Assembly (NCBI RefSeq): GCF_040779325.2
Contig: NZ_JBFONT020000002.1
Coordinates: 434,001 to 498,000 of the forward strand
Direction of reading: 5' to 3'
DNA: 64,000 bases
From: Aestuariibius violaceus
GTDB taxonomy: Bacteria > Pseudomonadota > Alphaproteobacteria > Rhodobacterales > Rhodobacteraceae
How positions within the stretch are numbered: the first letter of the stretch is position 1; each line of letters opens with the position of its first letter. Under the pieces are notes generated by a model that had not been told where the DNA came from, did no database searches, and worked only from the letters and a program-made list of their open reading frames with translations. Of the stretch, positions 24,652 to 32,567 are shown in pieces. Position numbers and translations under genes: made by a program.

Positions 24652-25551
24652 GTGAACGGGGCGCCGGAGCCTGGGGTTGCGGAGGAGATCGAGCCGGGGA
24701 TCCGACGCATCCTCGCGCCGAATCCGTCCCCCATGACGTTTCGGGGAACCAATACCTATCTGATCGGGCACGAGGACGTGGCAATCGTCGATCCGGGCCC
24801 CGATCATCCCGCGCACTTGCACGCGATCCTGGAAGCCACGCGTGGCGCCAGGATCGGCGCGATCCTTGTCACGCATGCCCACATCGATCATTCGCCCCTC
24901 GCCCGGCCTCTTGCGGTTCAGACTGGCGCTGCAGTTTATGCGTTTGGCGACGCGCTTGATGGGCGACGACCTGTCATGGAGGCACTTGCAGCGTCGGGTT
25001 TGGCCGGCGGCGGCGAAGGGCTCGATGTCGCCTTTGCCCCCGATGAGCGTCTGTCAGATGGCTCGGAGCTGTCGCAGTGGGGGCTGACAGCGATCCATAC
25101 TCCAGGCCATCTGCCGGGGCACCTGTGTTTTGCGCTTGGTGATGTGGTGTTGACCGGAGATCACGTGATGGGCTGGGCGTCTTCATTGGTTTCCCCGCCC
25201 GACGGTGATCTAGGCGCCTTTATGGAGAGTTGTCTTCGCCTGCGTGACCATCCCGCGCGGCGGTACCTGCCTGGCCATGGCCACCCGGTGGAAGATCCAA
25301 TGGCGCGTCTCGACTGGCTGATCGCCCATCGTAGGGAGCGGGAGCGCCAGATTGCGGCGGTTCTTGACGCGACGCCGCGGTCAATCGGTGAGATTGCCGC
25401 GGCCGTCTACACCGATACGCCCCCTGCCCTTTTGCCTGCGGCAGAGCGGAATGTCTTTGCCCATCTCATTGATATGATTGAGAAGTCGCGCGTTACCTGC
25501 ATCGGGCCACTTGCGGTGGATGCTCGGTTTCACGCTGCAAATGTCGTCTAA
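24652..25551 (+). CDS. MBL-fold metallo-hydrolase (LACTB2-like)
   Basis: A 299-residue metallo-beta-lactamase-fold hydrolase. The zinc motif is His75-x-His77-x-Asp79-His80 (THAHIDHS), with further ligands in HTPGHLPGH, LTGDHVMGW and GHGHPVED. A winged-helix-like C-terminal part (about residues 225-285) is typical of LACTB2-type proteins. The start codon is GTG at 24652. It is divergent from the sensor kinase with 38 bases between. The natural substrate is not known. Confidence 0.9.
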   Translation: MNGAPEPGVAEEIEPGIRRILAPNPSPMTFRGTNTYLIGHEDVAIVDPGPDHPAHLHAILEATRGARIGAILVTHAHIDHSPLARPLAVQTGAAVYAFGDALDGRRPVMEALAASGLAGGGEGLDVAFAPDERLSDGSELSQWGLTAIHTPGHLPGHLCFALGDVVLTGDHVMGWASSLVSPPDGDLGAFMESCLRLRDHPARRYLPGHGHPVEDPMARLDWLIAHRRERERQIAAVLDATPRSIGEIAAAVYTDTPPALLPAAERNVFAHLIDMIEKSRVTCIGPLAVDARFHAANVV

Positions 25552-25611
25552 GAATTTCCCGACATACCTCTGGACGCCGGAATTTCCCGTTGCTATAGCG
25601 CTGCTCTGTGT

Positions 25612-25686
25612 TCCGGCGTAGCTCAGCGGTAGAGCAGTTGACTGTTAATCAATTGGTCGTAGGTTCGATCCCTACCGCCGGAGCCA
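25612..25686 (+). tRNA. tRNA-Asn (GTT)
   Basis: A 75-base cloverleaf with a perfect 7-bp acceptor stem (TCCGGCG/CGCCGGA), discriminator G, encoded CCA, D arm GCTCAGCGGTAGAGC, anticodon loop with GTT, and T loop TTCGATC. Confidence 0.97.
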
Positions 25687-25810
25687 ATATCCTCTCATCC
25701 AATTCACCTGTTGCCTGAGTGTCGAGTCTGGAAAACCTCCACCTTCGGCAACTGGAACGGCCCCTGTTTTCGCGATACACCCGATATGAGGGAAATGGAG
25801 GGCGTTCGGT

Positions 25811-26578
25811 ATGACGCTGGTCGCCGCTGCTGGCAGACTGGAGCGTGTGGAGTCGATCGAGGCATTGTGGGCCGGAATCACCGATGCGCTTGCGCCCCTT
25901 GGGTTTGCGTTCTTCACCTACCTGACGGCCCGCTCGAACGGTGCGCCGCCTTTTCTGCGCACCAACATGCCATCGGTCTATAATGCATTCGAAGCCAACG
26001 CGGACCCCTTTCTGAACTGGTGCTGCGATAGCTATGAGCCGAGCTATACCGGCATCGCGTTCATCGACGACTATCCCGAGATCAGCGGTACCGAGCGGGC
26101 CTTTATGGAGGCGGCGGCCGAGGTCGGGTTTCGCAGCGGGTTGGCGGTGCCGGTGAGGCTTGAGGGAGCTGCCGAGGCGGGTGGCTTCAACCTTGGCACA
26201 CGGATGAGCAAGGAGCTCTTCCTTGATCAGGTCGCGCCCAACGCGGAGGTGGTTCAGCTGTTCTGCCTGCTGATGCACCGTCGGATCGAAGAGCTTTCAC
26301 GCCGAGCCCGTGCGGAAGGGCGCGGATCCGGCGATTATCTGAACGGCGCGTCTGCATCGCAGATGGCGAGCCGGATGAGCCAGCTGAGCCCGCGGGAGCG
26401 GGAGATCCTGTTCCTGCTGTCCCGGGGGCTGTCGCGAAAGGAATGTGCCAGGCTTCTCCAGATCTCGCCCAACACGGCGTCGGACTATATCAAGAGCCTC
26501 TATCGCAAGCTCGATGTGTCGAACCGGGTCGAGGCGGTTCAGGCGCTGATGGCGACCGGAACGACGATGGAAGTCTGA
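25811..26578 (+). CDS. LuxR-family transcriptional regulator (solo)
   Basis: A 255-residue regulator. Residues 191-246 form the LuxR/GerE helix-turn-helix (LSPREREILFLLSRGLSRKE, then NTASDYIKSLYRKLDVSNR). The N-terminal 160 residues resemble an autoinducer-binding domain: an Asp-Pro pair in ANADPFLNW and the FMEAAAEVGFRSGLAVPV strand-helix pattern fit. No luxI-type synthase is in the window, so it would be a solo receptor, or it may sense another ligand. It follows tRNA-Asn. Confidence 0.88.
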   Translation: MTLVAAAGRLERVESIEALWAGITDALAPLGFAFFTYLTARSNGAPPFLRTNMPSVYNAFEANADPFLNWCCDSYEPSYTGIAFIDDYPEISGTERAFMEAAAEVGFRSGLAVPVRLEGAAEAGGFNLGTRMSKELFLDQVAPNAEVVQLFCLLMHRRIEELSRRARAEGRGSGDYLNGASASQMASRMSQLSPREREILFLLSRGLSRKECARLLQISPNTASDYIKSLYRKLDVSNRVEAVQALMATGTTMEV

Positions 26579-26707
26579 TGCTGGCAGTGGCTTGACTGTC
26601 ACAAAATCTGAACTTTTCGAAATGCCACGTTGTTGCCCAGATGATTCGGTAGTTTGATCACTGGGTGAGGGGCGCAGAGAACGTCCCCAATGCTAAGGAG
26701 ACGAGGC

Positions 26708-26812
26708 ATGGCATCGACAGTACGTCCTCCCAAAGACGCGACCCCGCGCAAGCCGGGCCAGCAAACGCCGCAACCCGCCCCCGTTCGCTTTACAGACTTC
26801 GCGAGCATCTGA
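26708..26812 (+). CDS. Possible 34-aa small protein
   Basis: A short frame with an excellent ribosome-binding site: AAGGAG, seven bases, then ATG. The product is basic and proline-rich in the middle (residues 7-25) and ends in a short hydrophobic stretch, VRFTDFASI. There is no family match. It lies alone between the LuxR gene and the TfoX-like gene, in the same direction. The ribosome-binding site is the main evidence. Confidence 0.42.
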   Translation: MASTVRPPKDATPRKPGQQTPQPAPVRFTDFASI

Positions 26813-26857
26813 GGGCCGCCCTTCCGGGCTGACGATAACGCGGCTACGGTCACTGCT

Positions 26858-27187
26858 ATGGCAGCGATCACCACGATCCGAAATCTCGGCCCCGCGATGG
26901 AGCGGGACTTCAGGAAATGCGGTCTGACGACAGCAGAAGAGATTCGCGCGCTTGGTGCAGATGAGGTGTATGGACGGCTGATCGGTACGGGGGTTCGTCC
27001 GCACTTTGCCGCGTTCCTCGCCCTCGTCATGGGGCTGCAGGATCGCGACTGGTTGTCTCCCGATCCAACGGAGAAGGCGCAGTTGAGGAAACGCTTCGAT
27101 TCGATCCGGTCGGTGACGAAGGACGCGCAGACAGGGATCGAGGCAGAGCTGGACCGGTTAGGTATTCGTCCAAATCAGGGAACTTGA
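26858..27187 (+). CDS. TfoX C-terminal domain protein
   Basis: A 109-residue protein matching only the C-terminal helix-hairpin-helix part of TfoX/Sxy. The pattern is IRNLGPAMERDFRKCGLTTAEEIRALGADEVYGRL. TfoX activates competence in gammaproteobacteria; the stand-alone C-terminal form in Alphaproteobacteria has no proven role. The extra residues 70-109 are unmatched. Its stop is close to the DUF4112 start, suggesting one transcript. Confidence 0.82.
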   Translation: MAAITTIRNLGPAMERDFRKCGLTTAEEIRALGADEVYGRLIGTGVRPHFAAFLALVMGLQDRDWLSPDPTEKAQLRKRFDSIRSVTKDAQTGIEAELDRLGIRPNQGT

Positions 27188-27213
27188 GTGCGGGATCTGG
27201 GCGTTGGATCCCT

Positions 27214-27651
27214 ATGAAGGATACTCACAACATTGCAGACGATCCGGAGCTTGAAGCGCTTGAACGGCTTGCCCGCCGGATGGACAGTGCGTTTCGCATT
27301 CCGCTGACCGGTATCCGCATCGGGTGGGATAGTCTCATTGGGCTGATCCCGGGCATCGGAGATGCGGCCGCAGTCGCCCCAGCAGGATACATCGTCTATC
27401 GCGCCCGCCAACTCGGCGCGCCTGATCATCTGCTGCTGCGGATGGGCAGCAATATCGTATTGGATGCGGTGCTGGGCTCTATGCCGCTTCTCGGCGATCT
27501 TTTCGACGTTGGCTTTAAGGCGAACCGGCGAAACGTTGCTCTTCTTCGCAAACACCGCCAGGCCGAACGTAAAGCGGCCTCCGCGCCGGTGAAGGGCGAA
27601 GGCCGTCTATCGTCGCATCGCCCGGAGATCTCCGGACCTGCGGCGCGTTAG
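27214..27651 (+). CDS. DUF4112 domain-containing protein
   Basis: A 145-residue protein. The core LARRMDSAFRIPLTGIRIGWDSLIGLIPGIGDAAA and later SMPLLGDLFDVGFKANRRN is the DUF4112 pattern, with two Pro-Gly-rich hydrophobic turns that probably touch the membrane. Function unknown. ATG 27214 is preferred to a TTG at 27184 that overlaps the TfoX stop. It is convergent with ndk, overlapping by 4 bases. Confidence 0.85.
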   Translation: MKDTHNIADDPELEALERLARRMDSAFRIPLTGIRIGWDSLIGLIPGIGDAAAVAPAGYIVYRARQLGAPDHLLLRMGSNIVLDAVLGSMPLLGDLFDVGFKANRRNVALLRKHRQAERKAASAPVKGEGRLSSHRPEISGPAAR

Positions 27652-28070
27652 CCGACGAGTTCGAGACCTGCGAAGAAGAACGAGATCTCTTCCTTGGCCG
27701 TCTCCGGTGCGTCCGACCCATGGACCGAGTTCTCGCCCACTGACTCCGCAAATTCAGCACGGATCGTACCGGGGGCGGCGTCTGCAGGATTGGTCGCCCC
27801 CATCACTTCGCGGTTCTTCGAAATGGCGCTGTCACCTTCAAGGACTTGCACCACCACGGGGCCTGACGCCATGAAGTCGGTCAGTTCGTCGAAGAAAGGG
27901 CGCTCCTTGTGGACGGCATAGAATTCGCCCGCTTGTGCCTTTGTCAGCTTGATCCGTTTCTGCGCGACGATGCGGAGGCCCGCTTCTTCGAACTTGGCAT
28001 TGATCTTGCCAGTGAGGTTGCGCTTGGTCGCATCGGGTTTGATGATCGAGAGCGTGCGTTCCACAGCCAT
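27648..28070 (-). CDS. ndk: Nucleoside diphosphate kinase
   Basis: A 140-residue enzyme that transfers phosphate between nucleoside tri- and diphosphates. The phospho-histidine is His117 in NSVHGSDA. ERTLSIIKPDATKRNLTGKI at the N-terminus is diagnostic. A second His at residue 54 (AVHKERPFF) is also typical. The length is normal. The start at 28070 fits the family; an in-frame start 16 codons earlier is not supported. Confidence 0.98.
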   Translation of the reverse strand: MAVERTLSIIKPDATKRNLTGKINAKFEEAGLRIVAQKRIKLTKAQAGEFYAVHKERPFFDELTDFMASGPVVVQVLEGDSAISKNREVMGATNPADAAPGTIRAEFAESVGENSVHGSDAPETAKEEISFFFAGLELVG

Positions 28071-28177
28071 ATGTCCTTCTTGGTTGTCGGGAGCTAAAAA
28101 TCGGCGTTCGCGTAACACGGGGTCTAAGCGATGACCAGACCGTTGACTGGGGCGGACGGCTGCGGCACTGACCGCCC

Positions 28178-30022
28178 ATGCTGCGGATCGAGGACATCAC
28201 CTATTCGGTCGAGGGCCGCCCTTTGTTCGAGGGTGCGTCCGCCGTTATTCCGGATGGACACAAGGTTGGCCTTGTCGGCCGGAACGGGGCGGGCAAGACA
28301 ACGCTGTTCCGTCTGATCCGAGGAGAACTAGCGCTCGAATCCGGGGCGATCTCTGTCCCGAAAGGCGAGCGGATGGGTGGTGTCAGCCAGGAGGTTCCGG
28401 GCTCTGACGTATCACTTCTGGATACGGTGCTCGCGGCCGATACCGAGCGAGCGGAGCTTCTGGCGGAGGAGACGGAGGATCCTGCCCGCATTGCCGAGAT
28501 CCAGACCCGACTTGCCGATATTGATGCCTGGTCGGCCGAGGCGCGAGCCTCGATGATCCTGAAAGGGCTTGGCTTCACGGACGAAGAGCAGCGGATGCCC
28601 TGCTCTGCCTTCTCGGGTGGGTGGCGGATGCGCGTGGCGCTGGCAGGCGTGTTGTTTGCGCAACCGGATCTGTTGCTGCTCGACGAGCCGACCAACTACC
28701 TCGATCTTGAAGGGGCGCTGTGGCTCGAGAACTATCTGGCCAAGTATCCCCATACAGTGCTGATCGTGAGCCATGATCGTGGGCTTCTGAACCGGGCAGT
28801 TGGCGGGATCCTGCATTTGGAGGACCGCAAGCTTTCTTACTACCCCACACCCTATGACCGGTTCGCTGAAGTACGGCGGGCGCGGATCGCGGCGGCGGAG
28901 GCGGAGGCGAAGCGGCAGGACGCGCGCCGGGCGCATCTGCAGTCCTATGTCGACCGGTTTCGTTACAAGGCCGACAAGGCCAAGCAGGCGCAAAGCCGCC
29001 TGAAGATGATCGCGCGGATGCAGCCGATCACCACCCCGCAGGAGGCTGCTTTGCGGGCCTTCACCTTCCCCGCGCCGGAAGAGCTGTCGCCGCCCATCAT
29101 CACGATGGAGGGGGTTGCCGTTGGATATAATGGGACACCGGTGCTGGACCGGCTTGAGCTGCGGATCGATCAGGACGATCGCATCGCACTGCTGGGCCGC
29201 AACGGGGAAGGCAAGTCGACCTTATCGAAGCTTCTCGCTGAACGTTTGGCGCCGTTGCAGGGCAAGACTGTCCGCTCGCGAGCGCTGCGGGTGGGGTATT
29301 TTGCCCAACACCAGCTTGACGAGCTGCGCCCGGAGGAAACGCCACTCGAACATCTGCGCCGTGCCCGCCCACATGACACGCCCGGGCAGCTCCGTGCACG
29401 GCTCTCTGGTTTTGGCTTGATGGCCGCACAGGCGGAGACACCAACGGGCCGGCTTTCGGGCGGGCAGAAGGCGCGCCTGTCGCTCTTGCTCGCCACGCTC
29501 GATGCACCGCATCTTCTGATTCTCGACGAGCCGACGAACCACCTGGACATCGAAAGCCGAGAGGCGCTGGTCGAGGCTCTGACCGCTTACAGTGGCGCTG
29601 TGATCCTTGTGAGCCATGACATGCATCTGCTGGAACTTGTCGCAGACCGCCTTTGGCTGGTCAAAGACGGGCGGGTCAGATCCTACGATGATGACCTTGA
29701 GGCTTACCGACGGATGTTGCTGGCTTCCGAAAAGCCGGCGAAGTCCGACAAGGTTTCAGAGAAACCCAAGCGGCCATCCCGTGAGGAGTTGCTGGAGCTA
29801 CGGGCAGATGTTCGCAAGTGCGAGGCGCGGATCGAGAAGCTTGAGGAGATGCGAGAGAAGCTGGCGCAAAAGCTGGCCGATCCGGCAATGTATGAAGATG
29901 TTAAAATCGCCGAAACGGAAGTTTGGCAAAAGAAGTATGCCGAGGTGATGGACGGGCTCGACCGGGCGGAAGCTCTTTGGCTGGCGGCTCAGGAACGTCT
30001 GGATACGGCAGAGACGCCTTGA
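28178..30022 (+). CDS. ABC-F family ATPase (Uup/YheS-like)
   Basis: A 614-residue soluble twin ABC ATPase that should act on ribosomes. The first ATPase has Walker A GRNGAGKTT (about residues 36-44) and LLLDEPTNYLD. The second has GRNGEGKST near 339, LSGGQKAR near 427 and LILDEPTNHLD near 448. The linker is Arg/Lys-rich (residues 230-285). The C-terminus (about 535-610) is a charged coiled coil as in Uup. No membrane domain is present, so it is not a transporter. Confidence 0.93.
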   Translation: MLRIEDITYSVEGRPLFEGASAVIPDGHKVGLVGRNGAGKTTLFRLIRGELALESGAISVPKGERMGGVSQEVPGSDVSLLDTVLAADTERAELLAEETEDPARIAEIQTRLADIDAWSAEARASMILKGLGFTDEEQRMPCSAFSGGWRMRVALAGVLFAQPDLLLLDEPTNYLDLEGALWLENYLAKYPHTVLIVSHDRGLLNRAVGGILHLEDRKLSYYPTPYDRFAEVRRARIAAAEAEAKRQDARRAHLQSYVDRFRYKADKAKQAQSRLKMIARMQPITTPQEAALRAFTFPAPEELSPPIITMEGVAVGYNGTPVLDRLELRIDQDDRIALLGRNGEGKSTLSKLLAERLAPLQGKTVRSRALRVGYFAQHQLDELRPEETPLEHLRRARPHDTPGQLRARLSGFGLMAAQAETPTGRLSGGQKARLSLLLATLDAPHLLILDEPTNHLDIESREALVEALTAYSGAVILVSHDMHLLELVADRLWLVKDGRVRSYDDDLEAYRRMLLASEKPAKSDKVSEKPKRPSREELLELRADVRKCEARIEKLEEMREKLAQKLADPAMYEDVKIAETEVWQKKYAEVMDGLDRAEALWLAAQERLDTAETP

Positions 30023-30093
30023 ACGTGCGGAACCGGACACTCTTAGAGGACTTGCCCCTTTCGGACTGGGAAACGGCTGACTAGGTAGAACGT

Positions 30094-30672
30094 ATGAGCG
30101 ACATGCCGATCGATATGCTGTTCTACATCGCGTTTCTTTGCGCGGCGGTCATTGGGTTGTTTATGCTGCCGTCCCGCAAGGAGGGCGACGACAGCGGCCC
30201 GCCTGCATCCGTGTGGACTTTCCTGGCGCTTGGCGCGATTGGCGGAATTGGTTTGTGGGGCAACCTGACCGATGAAAGGTTGAGCGTGCAACGCGTCGGT
30301 GAAAGCGGCGCCATCACAGTTCCGCGGGAGAGCGATGGGCATTATTATCTGACGCTCGATGTAAACGGGGTGCCTGTCCGGTTTGTTTTCGATACTGGCG
30401 CAACGGAAATGGTGCTCACGCTTGAAGATGCCGCACGGGTCGGGCTTGAGGAAGATCGGCTTGCCTTCTTCGGATCGGCCAGCACAGCGAATGGCATTGT
30501 GCGAACTGCTCCGGTTGTTCTTGACGAAGTCTCGCTCGGTGGGGGGACGGATTACCGGGTACGGGCCTGGGTCAATGAAGGCGAGATGGAAGAAAGCCTT
30601 CTGGGCATGGGGTATCTGCAGCGGTTCGATCGCATCGAGATTACGGGGGACGAGCTGATCCTGGAGCGCTAG
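30094..30672 (+). CDS. Retropepsin-like aspartic protease (TIGR02281 family)
   Basis: A 192-residue membrane-anchored protease. Two hydrophobic segments lie at about residues 8-25 and 40-56. The soluble domain has the catalytic Asp100-Thr-Gly (FVFDTGATEMVL), and the flap region ends with LLGMGYLQRFDRIEI. This is the single-domain clan AA form that would work as a dimer, probably facing the periplasm. Its targets are unknown. Confidence 0.88.
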   Translation: MSDMPIDMLFYIAFLCAAVIGLFMLPSRKEGDDSGPPASVWTFLALGAIGGIGLWGNLTDERLSVQRVGESGAITVPRESDGHYYLTLDVNGVPVRFVFDTGATEMVLTLEDAARVGLEEDRLAFFGSASTANGIVRTAPVVLDEVSLGGGTDYRVRAWVNEGEMEESLLGMGYLQRFDRIEITGDELILER

Positions 30673-30688
30673 CTAGCTGCCCCGCGTG

Positions 30689-31453
30689 TCAGCTGAGATC
30701 GGTTCTGAGGCGCGCCAAGGCATCGCTGAGGATCGTCGCATCGCCTCCAACACCCAGGAAGGTCACACCCTTTTCTCGGTATTCGGCAAAGCGGTTTGGA
30801 TCGAAGGTGATGATGCCCGCCGCCTTGCCTGCGGCGGTGATTCTGGTGATCGCATGGTCGATTGCCCTCTCGACCTCAGGAGCGTCGGGACGACCGGGAT
30901 AGCCCATATCTGCGGAAAGATCTGCCGGTCCGATAAAGACGCCATCGACGCCATCGACGGCGGCAATGTCATCGATCGCCTCAATGGCAGCAGCACTTTC
31001 CGCCTGAACGAGAAGGCAGATCTGGTCGTTCGCGGTGGCGACATAATCGGTAATCCGGCTGTAATCGGAGGCGCGTGCGAGCGCCGCACCCATCCCACGA
31101 GCCCCCTGCGGCGGATAACGGACGGCAGAAGCAGCCGCACGCGCCTCTTCCGCGCTGTGAACGAGGGGGACCAGAACACTCTGGCAGCCGAGATCGAGCA
31201 CCTGTTTCAGGATCCACTCGTCGCCAGCGGGCACACGTACCACGGCGGGGCAGTTCTGTGCGGCGAGTGCCTGAAGTTGGGCCTGTATCGTGGTGAGCGT
31301 GTTTGGCCCGTGCTCTGCGTCGATCAGGCACCAATCGAGACCGGCGCCGCCCGCGAGTTCAGCCACCGAAGCGCTCGCAAGTGCAAGCCAGAGGCCATGT
31401 TGCACGTCGCCTCGTGCAAGCGCAAACTTCAGAAGGTTTTTCGGCGCAGGCAC
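30689..31453 (-). CDS. HpcH/HpaI family aldolase
   Basis: A 254-residue class II aldolase. Residues 5-45 (LLKFALARGDVQHGLWLAL, then LDWCLIDAEHGPNT) are the family start. The metal-binding Glu lies in LVQAESAAAIEAI and the Asp in VFIGPADLSADMGY. Members split 4-hydroxy-2-oxoacids such as 4-hydroxy-2-oxoheptanedioate into pyruvate and an aldehyde. It starts one base after aglK ends, so here it may serve sugar-acid breakdown rather than aromatic catabolism; that is inference. Confidence 0.9.
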   Translation of the reverse strand: MPAPKNLLKFALARGDVQHGLWLALASASVAELAGGAGLDWCLIDAEHGPNTLTTIQAQLQALAAQNCPAVVRVPAGDEWILKQVLDLGCQSVLVPLVHSAEEARAAASAVRYPPQGARGMGAALARASDYSRITDYVATANDQICLLVQAESAAAIEAIDDIAAVDGVDGVFIGPADLSADMGYPGRPDAPEVERAIDHAITRITAAGKAAGIITFDPNRFAEYREKGVTFLGVGGDATILSDALARLRTDLS

Positions 31454-31454
31454 G

Positions 31455-32546
31455 TCAGTGGCGGTAGAGAAGCGACTGGCCGTTCGAAAATAGATGCACC
31501 TTCTCTGGTGCGGCTGTCATGCGGACTTTCTGGCCTCTCAGATCGGCATGGATACCGGGCAGTTTGCCAATGATCGCATCGCGATCACCCTCAGGCTCGA
31601 AATAGAGGAGTGTGACTTCGCCCAAAGCTTCGGTGATGCCGACGGTGCCGTTATAGATGTAGTCACCATCTGTTTCGACGAAGTCTTCCGGGCGGACGCC
31701 GACATTCACCTTGAGGCCGCGATCGGAGGTCTGGGACGGGACGGCGCTGATGGCAGTGCCCCCGCCTTCGAGGCGAATGGTGGTGTGATCGCCGGTTTCG
31801 ACAATTTCCCCTGGCAACAGATTCATAGAGGGTGATCCAATGAATTGCGCGACGAATTCGTTCTCGGGCCTCTGGTAGAGCTCGAGCGGGCTGCCGACCT
31901 GAGCGATGCCTTTGTTGGCCAGCACCACGATGCGGGAGGCTAGCGTCATCGCCTCCACTTGGTCGTGGGTCACGTAGATCATCGTGGATTCAGGCATAGA
32001 CTCTTTGAGCTGCGCGATCTCAATCCTGGTGGCGACCCGCAAGGCAGCGTCGAGGTTCGAGAGTGGTTCGTCGAAGAGGTAGACCTTCGGGTCGCGAACG
32101 ATAGAGCGGCCGATGGCAACTCGCTGCCGCTGACCCCCCGACAACGCCTTGGGCAAACGGTCGAGATAGGGTTCCAGTTGAAGAATACGCGCAGCGTTGT
32201 TGACGGCCTCTTCGATCTCTTCATTTGACTTCTTCGCGAGTTTTAGGGCGAAAGACATGTTGTCCTTAACCGTCATATGCGGATAGAGAGCGTAGCTTTG
32301 GAACACCATCGCGATGCCGCGCTGGGCGGGTGGCACGTCGTTGACCTTCTGCCCGTCGATCTCCAGCGTTCCGTCAGTGATCTTTTCGAGCCCAGCGATC
32401 ATCCTCAGGAGCGTCGACTTTCCGCATCCGGAGGGCCCGACGAAAACGATTAGCTCGCCCTGTTTGATGTCGAGATTGATATCCTTGAGTACTTCCACCG
32501 TGCCGCCATATGTCTTTGCGACGTCGGTTAGTCTGAGATCCGCCAT
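31455..32546 (-). CDS. aglK: Alpha-glucoside ABC transporter ATP-binding protein
   Basis: A 363-residue MalK/UgpC-type ATPase that powers sugar import through AglFG. Walker A GPSGCGKST is at residues 37-45, the signature LSGGQRQR near 135, Walker B with DEPLSNLD near 158, and the H-loop in YVTHDQVEAM. The C-terminal 120 residues form the regulatory TOBE-type domain. It is the fifth gene of the agl set and follows aglA by 21 bases. MalK-type ATPases are often shared between importers. Confidence 0.94.
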   Translation of the reverse strand: MADLRLTDVAKTYGGTVEVLKDINLDIKQGELIVFVGPSGCGKSTLLRMIAGLEKITDGTLEIDGQKVNDVPPAQRGIAMVFQSYALYPHMTVKDNMSFALKLAKKSNEEIEEAVNNAARILQLEPYLDRLPKALSGGQRQRVAIGRSIVRDPKVYLFDEPLSNLDAALRVATRIEIAQLKESMPESTMIYVTHDQVEAMTLASRIVVLANKGIAQVGSPLELYQRPENEFVAQFIGSPSMNLLPGEIVETGDHTTIRLEGGGTAISAVPSQTSDRGLKVNVGVRPEDFVETDGDYIYNGTVGITEALGEVTLLYFEPEGDRDAIIGKLPGIHADLRGQKVRMTAAPEKVHLFSNGQSLLYRH

Positions 32547-32567
32547 CGGTTCCTCCCGTTATTCTTT

